Made by a program: the position numbers and the translations under genes. From positions 62,001 to 126,000 of the forward strand of contig NZ_LMMR01000006.1 in assembly GCF_001422325.1 (NCBI RefSeq): a stretch of 64,000 nucleotides of DNA, read 5' to 3'. Source of the DNA: Leifsonia sp. Leaf264 (lineage in GTDB: Bacteria; Actinomycetota; Actinomycetes; Actinomycetales; Microbacteriaceae). This document shows, piece after piece, positions 24,931-32,794 of the stretch; the first letter of the stretch is position 1, and the number at the start of each line of letters is the position of its first letter. The notes below the pieces were generated by a model. That model did no database searches, had not been told where the DNA came from, and saw only the letters and a list, made by a program, of their open reading frames with translations.

Positions 24931-24959
24931 AGCATAACCGTTGGATCACGATATGTCCA
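24931..24959 (-). promoter_or_regulatory. rpoBC promoter
   Basis: On the minus strand TGGACA (24954-24959), a 17-bp spacer and TATGCT (24931-24936) form a near-consensus housekeeping promoter. Transcription should start near 24924, leaving a leader of about 150 nt before the rpoB TTG, long enough to hold a regulatory element. Confidence 0.7.
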
Positions 24960-24967
24960 GCGGTTTC

Positions 24968-24996
24968 TTGACCTCTTTTGCTTCTTCCGGTATAAC
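24968..24996 (+). promoter_or_regulatory. Near-consensus promoter divergent from rpoBC
   Basis: TTGACC (24968-24973), a 17-bp spacer and TATAAC (24991-24996) read toward the gene at 25061. The two -35 boxes of the divergent promoters are only 8 bp apart. A second, leaderless-type hexamer TAGGGT (25049-25054) lies 6 nt before the same gene's ATG, so it may have two promoters. Confidence 0.65.
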
Positions 24997-25060
24997 CGCG
25001 AGGTCCGCTGCGTATTCCCGCCGTCGTTCCCCCGTCATTCCGCCCGAGTAGGGTCGAAGG

Positions 25061-25786
25061 ATGGACCAACGGATGCGGCTCGACGAGGATCCGTTCGTGC
25101 CCGGCAGCTTCATCCTGAGCGTCGACGGCATCCGTCAGTCCCATGTCGATCCGGCCGATCCGACCCGGCTGTTCTTCGAGTACACGAGGCGTATCGGCCA
25201 CGTCATCGACCTGGTGGCGGACCCCGGCCAGCCGATCCGCGCGCTGCACCTCGGCGGCGGCGCCTTCACCCTGGCCCGCTACGTGGCAGCCACCAGGCCC
25301 GGTTCCGAGCAGGTCGTCGTCGAGATCGATCGGGAGCAGACCGACTTCGTTCTCGAGCGGATGCCGCTGGCGGAGCCATCCGGGATCTCCATCGTGTTCT
25401 CCGACGCCCGGGCCGCCCTGTCGCGGCTCGAGCGCGACGGGGAGATCGCGTTCGACGTGATCATCGTCGACATCTACATAGCCCTGGAGTCGCCGGAGTA
25501 CGTCGGGGTGCGCGGGTTCTTCGACGAGCTCGTGCCCCTGCTCGCTCTCGGCGGCGCGATCGTCGTCAACGTCGCCGACGGGCGCACGCACATCCAGACG
25601 CACGCGCAGAGGCTCGAGCTGGGCCGCGTCGTGGAGGCCACCCTGGCCACGGCTCCTCCCCGGGTGCTCGCCGGCGAGGAGGTCGGCAACATCGTCCTCG
25701 TGGGCACTGATGCCGATCGCATCGCCGAGTGGGCCCCTGCGTTCGAGCAGCGCGGGCCGCATCCGGCCGCGGTGGACCTGGGGTAG
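25061..25786 (+). CDS. Spermidine-synthase-like methyltransferase-fold protein (copy 1)
   Basis: A 241-residue protein with a Rossmann fold of the spermidine/spermine synthase type. The nucleotide-binding loop is LHLGGGAFTLARYVAATRPG (near residue 67), followed by an acidic strand end VVEIDREQ and the active-site-like DVIIVDIY. It lacks the N-terminal membrane domain found in fused polyamine synthases. Actinobacteria carry many such proteins of unproven activity, so polyamine synthesis should not be assumed. The downstream gene encodes a related protein, indicating a local duplication. The ATG at 25061 is 6 nt after TAGGGT. Confidence 0.8.
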   Translation: MDQRMRLDEDPFVPGSFILSVDGIRQSHVDPADPTRLFFEYTRRIGHVIDLVADPGQPIRALHLGGGAFTLARYVAATRPGSEQVVVEIDREQTDFVLERMPLAEPSGISIVFSDARAALSRLERDGEIAFDVIIVDIYIALESPEYVGVRGFFDELVPLLALGGAIVVNVADGRTHIQTHAQRLELGRVVEATLATAPPRVLAGEEVGNIVLVGTDADRIAEWAPAFEQRGPHPAAVDLG

Positions 25787-25848
25787 GCATCAACCCGCCA
25801 AGGCTGCACCACGGGCGGCCGGTGGCGGTTCGCGGGTACCGTTGAGGC

Positions 25849-26733
25849 ATGCGCTCCAACCGGGATGACAGTTCGGCTCCGACGCGCATCCTCTCCGCCA
25901 GCGGATTCAACGCCCGCCTCGACGAGGACCGCCACGAGCCCGGCGTCTGGACCCTCGTCGTCGACGGAACGCCCCAGTCGAGCGTCGACATCGAGCATCC
26001 CGAGGTGCTGCACTTCGAGTACGTGCGCCGTATCGGCCATGCCGTCGACCTCGTCGCCCCCGATGGCCAGCCGATCACCGCCGTGCACCTGGGCGGAGGC
26101 GCCCTGACGCTCCCCCGTTACGTCGCCGCGACCCGCCCGGGTTCGCGCCAGCAGGCCGTCGAGCTCGAGAGCGACCTCGTCGACTTCGTGCGCGAGAACC
26201 TGCCGCTGCCGCGGAACGCCCAGCTGCGCATCCGTCACGGCGACGCCCGCGAGGTGCTGGCCAAGCTCCCGAGCGGACTCCACGGGTCGGTCGACCTCGT
26301 CGTCGTCGACATCTTCTCGGGCGCCCGCACCCCGGCGCACGTGACCAGCCGCGAGTTCTACGGGCTCATCGCTCCCCTGCTGTCGCCATCCGGGATCGTC
26401 GCGGTGAACGTGGCCGACGGCGCAGGCCTCGCCTTCGCCCGCGGCCAGGCGTCGACACTGCAGAGCGTGTTCGCTCACGTGGCCATCGCGACGGACACCC
26501 AGATGCTGAAGGCCAAGCGATTCGGCAACGTCGTGATGTTCGCCTCGGCCACCGAGCTGCCGTTCGAACGGATGCCGCGCCTGCTGGCGGCCGATCCGGC
26601 GCACGCCAAGCTGGTGAGCGGGCGCGAGCTCGAGAACTTCATCGCCGGGGCTCCGATCGTGACCGATGCCACTGCGATCCCGTCGCCGCCTCCGGCGCGT
26701 TCGATCTTCCTGGCCAAGCCCGGCGGTCGCTGA
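25849..26733 (+). CDS. Spermidine-synthase-like protein (copy 2)
   Basis: A 294-residue paralog of the preceding gene. The shared pattern runs from the N-terminal 'LDED...PG.W.L.VDG..QS.VD' through FEYVRRIGHAVDLV, the nucleotide loop VHLGGGALTLPRYVAATRPG and the acidic motif VDLVVVDIFSG to VNVADG. It has about 50 extra C-terminal residues rich in Ala and Pro. The ATG at 25849 lies 6 nt after TACCGT (25837-25842), so it can be transcribed separately from copy 1 despite the 62-bp gap. Substrate unknown. Confidence 0.82.
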   Translation: MRSNRDDSSAPTRILSASGFNARLDEDRHEPGVWTLVVDGTPQSSVDIEHPEVLHFEYVRRIGHAVDLVAPDGQPITAVHLGGGALTLPRYVAATRPGSRQQAVELESDLVDFVRENLPLPRNAQLRIRHGDAREVLAKLPSGLHGSVDLVVVDIFSGARTPAHVTSREFYGLIAPLLSPSGIVAVNVADGAGLAFARGQASTLQSVFAHVAIATDTQMLKAKRFGNVVMFASATELPFERMPRLLAADPAHAKLVSGRELENFIAGAPIVTDATAIPSPPPARSIFLAKPGGR

Positions 26734-26748
26734 GCCGCAGCACCGGCG

Positions 26749-26846
26749 CCGCCGTGTGAAGGCTCCGCGGCCGCGATGTGAAGGCGCTCGCTCGGCGAGG
26801 CCGACGACAGCGCGGAAGCGCTGTCGCGCACGCCTTCACACGGCGG
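26749..26846. terminator. Nested inverted repeat between convergent genes
   Basis: A 15-bp perfect inverted repeat (CCGCCGTGTGAAGGC at 26749-26763, its complement at 26832-26846) encloses a 9-bp hairpin with a GGAA loop (26805-26826) and a further direct copy of TGTGAAGGC near 26777. It overlaps the last codons of pxpC. It probably terminates both converging transcripts. Confidence 0.55.
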
Positions 26847-27711
26847 AGCGGGCGTGACGGAAGCGCACCTTCTGGCCGGGCCTCAGTTGGGCGAAGGCGT
26901 CGAGAGAGGCATCCGTCACCACTGCGATGACGGGGTAGCCGCCCGTCACCGGATGATCGGCGAGCAGCACCGTGGGTTGACCCGATGGCGGTACCTGCAC
27001 CGAACCCGCGAGCATGCCCTCGCTCGGGAGCTCGGCGTCGCTGCGGCGGGCGAGCCTCGGACCGGTGAGGCGCAGGCCGATGCGATTCGAGTCGGCGGAG
27101 ACCGACCATTCCTCCTCGAAGAACGCGGCCACTGCCGCCGGGGCGAAGCCGTCGGCACGCGGACCCGTGTGCGCCTGGATGTCGACGGCACCGTCGGTGG
27201 GCGCCCAGAGGGTGAGCGGGTCGAGCGCGGGGATGGGGACCGAGGCCGTATCTCCGACCCCGATCACGTCGCCGGCCGAGAGCGGGGGCGGTCCGAGGCC
27301 CGACAGCGTGTCGGTCGAGGACGAGCCGAGCACGACGGCGCTCTCGAGGCCACCGCGCACCGCGAGGTAGTAGCGCAGGCCGTGCTCCGCCGTTCCGAAT
27401 TCGATCACGCTGCCGGATGCCGCCTGCCTGGCGTCGTCGAGGGTGATGCGGCGCCCGTCGAGCAGCACCGGCCCCCACGCGCCGGTCACCGCGAACCAGA
27501 TCGGATCCCCGACGCGCACCCTGAGGCCGCCGAGGGTGACCTCGATGCCTGGAGCCCCCTCCGGATTGCCGACGAGGCGGTTGGCGAAGCGGAGAGCTCC
27601 GCGGTCGAGCGCTCCCGACGCCCCGACGCCGAGATGGGCGTATCCGGGCCGTCCGAGGTCCTGCACCAGGATGAGCGGTCCGGCATCGACGACGGTGATG
27701 GTCGCCGTCAC
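26836..27711 (-). CDS. pxpC: 5-oxoprolinase subunit C (KipA/PxpC, biotin-dependent carboxyltransferase family)
   Basis: A 291-residue protein. The N-terminal VVDAGPLILVQDLGRPGYAH and the internal SADSNRIGLRL and HPVTGGYPVIAVV are signatures of the KipA/PxpC half of the urea-amidolyase/5-oxoprolinase family. With PxpA and PxpB it forms the ATP-dependent enzyme that opens 5-oxoproline (pyroglutamate), a damage product of glutamine and glutamate, to glutamate. The GTG start at 27711 overlaps the pxpB stop as GTGA, which favours it over an in-frame start 69 nt upstream. It is last in the operon. Confidence 0.9.
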   Translation of the reverse strand: MTATITVVDAGPLILVQDLGRPGYAHLGVGASGALDRGALRFANRLVGNPEGAPGIEVTLGGLRVRVGDPIWFAVTGAWGPVLLDGRRITLDDARQAASGSVIEFGTAEHGLRYYLAVRGGLESAVVLGSSSTDTLSGLGPPPLSAGDVIGVGDTASVPIPALDPLTLWAPTDGAVDIQAHTGPRADGFAPAAVAAFFEEEWSVSADSNRIGLRLTGPRLARRSDAELPSEGMLAGSVQVPPSGQPTVLLADHPVTGGYPVIAVVTDASLDAFAQLRPGQKVRFRHARSAV

Positions 27712-28370
27712 GGCACGGCCTCGAAGCGCACGGTTCCGCCCGGGATGAGAAGGGCCGGCGATGCGGCCTCCGGGTTCCACAGCACCGCCTCGGTGGTTCC
27801 GATGAGCTGCCAGCCTCCGGGGCTGCTCCGCGGGTAGACGCCGCTGAACTCGCCGGCGAGGCCGACGGATCCGGCGGGAACCCTCGTACGAGGACTGGCC
27901 AGACGCGGCACGTCGAAGGTCCAGTCGGCGCTGACGAGATAGCCGAACCCCGGGGCGAAGCCGCTGAACGCGACCCGCCAGGTGGCGGCCAGGTGGCGTT
28001 CGACGAGTTCGGCTGGCCGCAGTTCGAGGGCGGCGGCCAGGGAGGCGAGGTCGGGGCCGTCGTAGCGCATGGGGATGACGACGGGGTTCGTGCCCACCGC
28101 GGCGACGTCGGCGAAGGGTGCGGCCGCGGCCCCTTCCACCCAGCGCCTGGCTTCGGAGAGCGACAGCTGCGCTGGATCGACTGTGACGAGCACGGTGCGG
28201 GCCGCCGGAACGAGGTCGATGACACCGCCCGGCCGGCCGGGCTGCAACGCCGAGTGCAGGGCGAGGACAGCGTCGAGCGAGTCGAGTTCGATGAGGAGCG
28301 CGCGGTCACCCATGGGGAGGAAGCGCGGGGCTTTCGCGCCACCTGGCGTCGCGGCATCCGCGGGGCTCAT
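27708..28370 (-). CDS. pxpB: 5-oxoprolinase subunit B (KipI/PxpB)
   Basis: A 220-residue protein of the KipI family. It has the N-terminal FLPMGDRALLIELDSLDAV and the characteristic FSGFAPGFGYLVSADW and VPRLASPRTRVPAGSVGLAG segments. In the PxpABC complex it works with PxpC. Alone, the Bacillus homolog inhibits a sporulation kinase, which is not expected to apply here. The ATG at 28370 overlaps the pxpA stop (ATGA). A much longer in-frame extension upstream would run through pxpA on the same strand and is rejected. Confidence 0.92.
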   Translation of the reverse strand: MSPADAATPGGAKAPRFLPMGDRALLIELDSLDAVLALHSALQPGRPGGVIDLVPAARTVLVTVDPAQLSLSEARRWVEGAAAAPFADVAAVGTNPVVIPMRYDGPDLASLAAALELRPAELVERHLAATWRVAFSGFAPGFGYLVSADWTFDVPRLASPRTRVPAGSVGLAGEFSGVYPRSSPGGWQLIGTTEAVLWNPEAASPALLIPGGTVRFEAVP

Positions 28371-29131
28371 GCGAACGACCTGATGTCGACGCCCGCCTCG
28401 GCGAGCGCCTCGCGTACGGCAGCGGCGAGCGCCGGGGCTCCCGGGGTGTCGCCATGCAGGCACAGCGACGAGGCGTCGATGGCGATCCGAGTGCCATCGA
28501 CGGCACGGATGCCACGACCAGTGGCGATCGCGACGGCGCGTTCGGCGACGCGGTCGACGTCGTCGATGAGCGCCCCCGGAAGCCTGCGCGGCGCGAGCGT
28601 GCCGTCGGGCAGGTAGGCGCGGTCGGCGAATGCCTCGCGGACGTACTCGATGCCCTGTCGGGAGGAGGCCAGCTCGAGGGCGCTGCCCGGCATGCCGAGC
28701 AGCGGGACCACGTCGCCGCCTCTGTTCGCGTCGGCCATCGCCGTGCAGAACAGCGTCGCCAGGTGAGCGTCGACCTGCAGCCGGTTGTAGAGCGCACCGT
28801 GCGGCTTCACGTAGGCCAGCGCGCCACCGGCCTCGGCTGCGGCGACCCGCACGGCGCGGACCTGAACCGACCACTCGGCGAGGAGGGTGAGGTCGTCGAC
28901 CTCCAGCTCACGCCGCCCGAAGCCTTCGCGGTCGTTGTACGACGGATGCGCCCCGATGGCCACGCCGTACTGCACGGCGAGGCGACAGCTCTCGGCGATG
29001 GTCTCGGCGTCGCCGGCGTGGAATCCACAGGCGATGTTGGCACTCGTGATGAGCGGGAAGAGTGCGGCGTCGTCACCGACGCCCTCGCCGAGATCGCAGT
29101 TGAGATCGATGCTGTCGCTCACGGCTCCCAT
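28367..29131 (-). CDS. pxpA: 5-oxoprolinase subunit A (LamB/YcsF family, PxpA)
   Basis: A 254-residue LamB/YcsF protein. It opens with IDLNCDLGEG, continues with ITSANIACGFHAGD and IGAHPSYNDREGFGRR, and has YVKPHGALYNR, all family hallmarks of a metal-dependent deacetylase-like fold. It is first in the pxpABC operon and overlaps pxpB by four bases. ATG 29131 is used here. GTG 29122 is a real alternative: it begins nearer the conserved DLN motif and lies 7 nt after a CAGAAT hexamer. It diverges from the sugar dehydrogenase gene with 57 bp between them. Confidence 0.93.
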   Translation of the reverse strand: MGAVSDSIDLNCDLGEGVGDDAALFPLITSANIACGFHAGDAETIAESCRLAVQYGVAIGAHPSYNDREGFGRRELEVDDLTLLAEWSVQVRAVRVAAAEAGGALAYVKPHGALYNRLQVDAHLATLFCTAMADANRGGDVVPLLGMPGSALELASSRQGIEYVREAFADRAYLPDGTLAPRRLPGALIDDVDRVAERAVAIATGRGIRAVDGTRIAIDASSLCLHGDTPGAPALAAAVREALAEAGVDIRSFA

Positions 29132-29188
29132 TCTGGCCACTCGCCTTGTGCCGGCGCGACCCGCAGACTGGGAGGGAGGAGGTGCGCG

Positions 29189-30352
29189 ATGACGACTCGG
29201 ACCCACGGCGCCGCCACGTACGCTCTCGCCCTGGGAACCGCCGCGGTCCTCGCCCTCGCGGGGTGCAGTCCGGGTGGCGGGCCGTCGCGCGCTCCCAGTC
29301 CCTCGCCACCGGCATCCTCCACCCCGCCGCGCCCGACGGGGACCTCGACCCCCGAGCCGGTCCTGAAGCCCGTTCAGATCTCCGGGGAGCCGGTCGAGCT
29401 CGCCTCGGGCCTCGACGCCCCGTGGTCGATCCTCCGCCTGCAGAACGGCGCGACCCTCATCAGCGAGCGCGACACCGCGAACGTGCTCGAGCTGCTCGCC
29501 GACGGCAGCACGCGCATCGTCGGCCAGGTGACCGATGTCGTGCCCAACGGCGAGGGCGGGCTGCTCGGGCTCGCAGCGCTGGAGGATGCCGCATCCGTCT
29601 GGATCTATGCCTACTTCACCGCGGCGGACGACAACAGGATCGTACGGATGCCGCTCTCGGGCGCAGCGGGATCGCTCGGTCTCGGCGCCCCCGAGCCCGT
29701 GCTCAGCGGCATCGCGAAGGCGGGGAACCACGACGGCGGACGCATCGCCTTCGGTCCCGAGGGAATGCTCTACGCCACGGCAGGAGACGCCGGTGACGGT
29801 TCCAGGTCGCAGGACCAGGGCTCGCTGAACGGCAAGATCCTGCGGATGACCCCGACCGGCGGTGTGCCGGAGGGCAACCCCTTCGGCACCCTGGTGTGGA
29901 GTCTCGGACACCGCAACCCGCAGGGCATCGCCTGGGACTCGCAGGGCCGCATGTGGGCGAGCGAGTTCGGGCAGAACACCTGGGACGAACTGAACCTGAT
30001 CACGCCGGGCTCGAACTACGGCTGGCCGATCGTGGAGGGTGCGGCCGGCGATCCCGCGTTCGTCGACCCCGTCGAGCAGTGGGCGACGACGGATGCCAGC
30101 CCCAGCGGGCTCGCCATCGTGAGCGACACGCTCTTTCTCGCGGCGCTGCGCGGCGAGCGGCTGTGGACTGCGTGGCCGGACATCGCACGGGATCCCCAGG
30201 CATCGTTCAGCGGGGAGTTCGGCCGAATCCGCGACGTCGTGCCCGGGCCTGACGGCACGCTCTGGTTCATCACCAACAACACCGACGGCCGGGGTGATCC
30301 GCGTGACGGAGACGACAGGCTGTTCCAGGTGCCGCTCGGCCCGGCCGTCTGA
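29189..30352 (+). CDS. PQQ-dependent sugar (aldose) dehydrogenase lipoprotein
   Basis: A 387-residue exported lipoprotein. The signal peptide ends in a lipobox, LALAGC (Cys near residue 28), followed by a Ser/Pro/Thr-rich linker. The rest is a six-bladed beta-propeller of the soluble glucose dehydrogenase/YliI family: NGEGGLLGLA, NHDGGRIAFGPEGMLYATAGDAGD-type segments (calcium and PQQ binding) and GHRNPQGIAWD. It would oxidise aldoses at the outer membrane face. The ATG at 29189 has GGAGGAGG about 6 nt upstream. No PQQ synthesis genes lie in the window, so the cofactor source is unknown and some homologs do not use PQQ. Confidence 0.88.
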   Translation: MTTRTHGAATYALALGTAAVLALAGCSPGGGPSRAPSPSPPASSTPPRPTGTSTPEPVLKPVQISGEPVELASGLDAPWSILRLQNGATLISERDTANVLELLADGSTRIVGQVTDVVPNGEGGLLGLAALEDAASVWIYAYFTAADDNRIVRMPLSGAAGSLGLGAPEPVLSGIAKAGNHDGGRIAFGPEGMLYATAGDAGDGSRSQDQGSLNGKILRMTPTGGVPEGNPFGTLVWSLGHRNPQGIAWDSQGRMWASEFGQNTWDELNLITPGSNYGWPIVEGAAGDPAFVDPVEQWATTDASPSGLAIVSDTLFLAALRGERLWTAWPDIARDPQASFSGEFGRIRDVVPGPDGTLWFITNNTDGRGDPRDGDDRLFQVPLGPAV

Positions 30353-30402
30353 GCTGTGGAGAGGGCCTCGGTCGTGTCGGCCAGCGGGTTTATCCTCATC
30401 CC

Positions 30403-30900
30403 ATGGCGGAACTCGAGCGGGTGAAGGTGTGGGCGAACGCGCTCATCACCCTTCACCTCGACCCGGCCGTCTGGTCGTTCGGCTTCGACAATGCGAAGAA
30501 GCGCGCCGGTCTCTGCAACTTCACCGAGAAGCGGATCACCGTGTCGCGCTATCTGGCCGCACGCTACGACGACGACGAGATCCACCAGGTGCTGCTGCAC
30601 GAGGTGGCTCACGCCGTCGCCGGACCGCGCGCGGCACACGGTGCACGCTGGCTCTCGATCGCCCGCGACCTGGGTTACGAGGGGCGTCGAACGCACGACG
30701 GGGAGATCGCCCACGAGCTCGCTCCGTGGGTCGGCGTCTGCCCGGCCGGGCACGCGCACTTCCGCTACCGTGAGCCGGCCAGGCAGCTCTCCTGCGGCCT
30801 GTGCTCACGCGGCTTCAACCAGGCGAACGTCATCAGCTGGTCGCGGCGCGACATCACGGCGGCAGCTCGGCGGCGCGCCGCCGCCGCGGCAGCGGAGTAG
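30403..30900 (+). CDS. SprT-like zinc metallopeptidase domain protein
   Basis: A 165-residue protein with the zinc-protease motif LLHEVAHAVAG (near residue 66) and an upstream LCNFTEKRITVSRYLA strand typical of the SprT-like fold. A third ligand may lie in the following helix. A zinc-ribbon-like C-terminal part has CPAGHAHFRYRE then LSCGLCSRGF, ending in an Ala/Arg-rich tail. SprT/Spartan relatives in eukaryotes cut DNA-crosslinked proteins; bacterial members are mostly uncharacterised. The ATG lies exactly 6 nt after TATCCT (30391-30396), supporting a leaderless start. Confidence 0.85.
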   Translation: MAELERVKVWANALITLHLDPAVWSFGFDNAKKRAGLCNFTEKRITVSRYLAARYDDDEIHQVLLHEVAHAVAGPRAAHGARWLSIARDLGYEGRRTHDGEIAHELAPWVGVCPAGHAHFRYREPARQLSCGLCSRGFNQANVISWSRRDITAAARRRAAAAAAE

Positions 30901-30980
30901 GCGAGCACGTCCACACGACCTGCGCGTCGGCCGCGCAGCGCGGTGCCGGGAGATGCTCCGTAACCGACTACCGTGGTTTC

Positions 30981-31610
30981 GTGCCATCGACCCCAGTCGC
31001 GACCCCTGCAGCATCCGCATCCGCATCCGTTCCCACGGGTCAGTGGTTCACCACCCGCGACGGCAAGCCGTGGTGGTTCGATTCCGGGGCGCTCTCGCTC
31101 GACTACGCCTACAGCGGCGACCTCGGTTTCGGGGTCGCCGAGTGGGAACAGCTGCACTCCCCCGAAGATCTCGCCGCGTGGCTCCTCCCGCGCTTTCCCG
31201 AGAGCGATGGGATCGTGCATCCCCGCCACCTCACCGACGGTTTGATGCTGCGCGACGCCATCGGGCGGCTCACGGTGCAGGCCAGCCGCGGCGAGGCGTT
31301 CGACCCCCGCGACGTCGACGCCGTCAACCTGTTCGCCGCCACCCCCGACATCCCGCCGGCACTCGACGGCGGTTCCCGCCGGGCCGGCCGCCAGACCACG
31401 AGCACGAACCAGGCCTTCGCCACGCTCGCCCGCGACGCCGTGTCGGTGTTCTCGGCGGATGCCGTCGGACGGGTGCGCGAATGCGCTGCCGAGGACTGCG
31501 CCCTCGTCTACGTCGACACCTCGCGGGCAGGAACGCGGCGCTGGTGCTCGATGCAGCGCTGCGGCAACCGCGCCAAGGTGCGCAAGTTCCGCGCGGCTCA
31601 AGCCGGGTAG
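30981..31610 (+). CDS. CGNR zinc-finger (ABATE domain) protein
   Basis: A 209-residue protein. The C-terminal zinc finger reads RECAAEDCALVYVDTSRAG and then RRWCSMQRCGNRAKVRKFR, with the CGNR signature and four cysteines. The N-terminal part (FDSGALSLDYAYSGDLG onward) is the stress-induced ABATE-type domain that accompanies it. These are presumed DNA-binding regulators. The GTG at 30981 is supported by TACCGT (30969-30974) 6 nt upstream. Its last 13 bp overlap, tail to tail, the gene on the opposite strand. Confidence 0.85.
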   Translation: MPSTPVATPAASASASVPTGQWFTTRDGKPWWFDSGALSLDYAYSGDLGFGVAEWEQLHSPEDLAAWLLPRFPESDGIVHPRHLTDGLMLRDAIGRLTVQASRGEAFDPRDVDAVNLFAATPDIPPALDGGSRRAGRQTTSTNQAFATLARDAVSVFSADAVGRVRECAAEDCALVYVDTSRAGTRRWCSMQRCGNRAKVRKFRAAQAG

Positions 31611-32188
31611 GGCCGCAGCATCCGGAGTTCGGCGTTCGGGTCGACAGTCGCCGCCCGACGGATGTCGGCCGTGGCCACTCCAGCTGCGACGAGTTCCCGG
31701 GCACCGGCCGACGCCGTGGCCAGGTGCGCCACTGCTCCACGCAGTCCGGTGAAGGCGGCGCAGGATGCGGCCGCCTCGGGCGAGCAGAAGTCCAGTCCGA
31801 CGGCGGCGAGGGCATCGATCACGGCGCCGGCTCCGAGCAGGTCCTCCACGCTGAAGCGGAGGCCAGCGGGTTCAGCACCGTCATCGGCGGGCCGCTCCGG
31901 ATCCCCGGAGGCGACCACGGCGACGAACACCCGACGACCGAGCTGTACCTGCAGGTCGAGCACGCGAGCTGCGACGATGGCGGCATCCGTCAGCCCGCCC
32001 TCCACGAACTCGGCCTGCGCCAGCTCGGCGAAGAGGGCTGTCGGCGCACCGTCGTCGGATCCGCCCAGGACATCGACCCATACGACGATGTCGGCCCCGG
32101 CGCCGATGCGGACGGCACCGGGACGTCCCCAGTCGAACCGCACCTGATAGGTGGTTTGGGCATGGGGGTGGGTCACGGCGTCAGTCAC
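31598..32188 (-). CDS. 2-phosphosulfolactate phosphatase (ComB)-like protein
   Basis: A 196-residue protein of the ComB family, judged from QVRFDWGRPGA, the VWVDVLGG strand with an acidic metal site, and the later VGLDFCSPEAAA and LRGAVAHL segments. ComB removes phosphate from 2-phospho-3-sulfolactate in coenzyme M synthesis of archaea. Actinobacteria lack coenzyme M, so here it may serve sulfolactate metabolism or an unrelated phosphatase role. The GTG start at 32188 lies 6 nt after TACGAT (32195-32200, minus strand). Its end overlaps the CGNR gene by 13 bp in antisense. Confidence 0.72.
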   Translation of the reverse strand: MTDAVTHPHAQTTYQVRFDWGRPGAVRIGAGADIVVWVDVLGGSDDGAPTALFAELAQAEFVEGGLTDAAIVAARVLDLQVQLGRRVFVAVVASGDPERPADDGAEPAGLRFSVEDLLGAGAVIDALAAVGLDFCSPEAAASCAAFTGLRGAVAHLATASAGARELVAAGVATADIRRAATVDPNAELRMLRPYPA

Positions 32189-32254
32189 TCGGCCATCGTA
32201 GGCACCGGCGCAAGCCCCTCGCATGTCGTGTGACCCGCGCCTACGCTTGCGGCC

Positions 32255-32788
32255 ATGAGGGTGATGCTGAAGCTCGTGCTGGACTGCGATCCGGATGCCG
32301 CCTGGCGGGCCATCAGGAGCCCGGCGGTGCTGCGCGAGGTGGCGGCTCCCTGGCTCGGCTTCGACTCCCTCGAGGCCGGCGGCTTCCCAACCGTCTGGTC
32401 CGAGGGCCCGCACCGCGTCGATGCCCTGGCCCTGCGCGCTGTGCCTGTCGGCGAGGAGGTCATCGACCTGAGCTTCCCCGGAGGCTTGCCTGAAGGCGTG
32501 CGGATACTGAAGGACGGCGGTGGCGGCCGGAGTGGGGTCATGGCCGGCATCACGGCGTGGAATCACCGGATGGCGATCTCACCCGATCCGGCCGGCACCG
32601 GGAGGACGCTCTACCGGGATCGGCTCGAGTTCAGCGCCGGCGCCCTGACGGCGCTGGCGTGGTATCCGACGTGGCTGTTCTGGCAGTGGCGGGGCCTGCG
32701 CCTGCAGCAGTTGGCGCCGACCTGGGCGTATGACATCGGCGTGGACGCTGAGCTGCGCAGCGCGGCCGCGTCGACCTCAGCGGGATGA
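32255..32788 (+). CDS. SRPBCC (START-like) domain protein
   Basis: A 177-residue protein beginning MLKLVLDCDPDAAWRAIRSP, the usual opening strand and helix of SRPBCC lipid/ligand-binding folds. Later it has HRMAISPDPAGTGRTLYRDR, the typical antiparallel strands, and a long Trp-rich terminal helix. No catalytic motif is evident; such proteins bind hydrophobic ligands. The ATG lies 7 nt after TACGCT (32242-32247). It converges on the EVE-domain gene with a 6-bp gap. Confidence 0.7.
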   Translation: MRVMLKLVLDCDPDAAWRAIRSPAVLREVAAPWLGFDSLEAGGFPTVWSEGPHRVDALALRAVPVGEEVIDLSFPGGLPEGVRILKDGGGGRSGVMAGITAWNHRMAISPDPAGTGRTLYRDRLEFSAGALTALAWYPTWLFWQWRGLRLQQLAPTWAYDIGVDAELRSAAASTSAG

Positions 32789-32794
32789 GGGTGG

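Noticed and set aside
28454-29188. In-frame extension of the sugar dehydrogenase lipoprotein upstream through pxpA
   Set aside because: The extension is antisense to pxpA, and a strong ribosome binding site and signal peptide mark the start at 29189.
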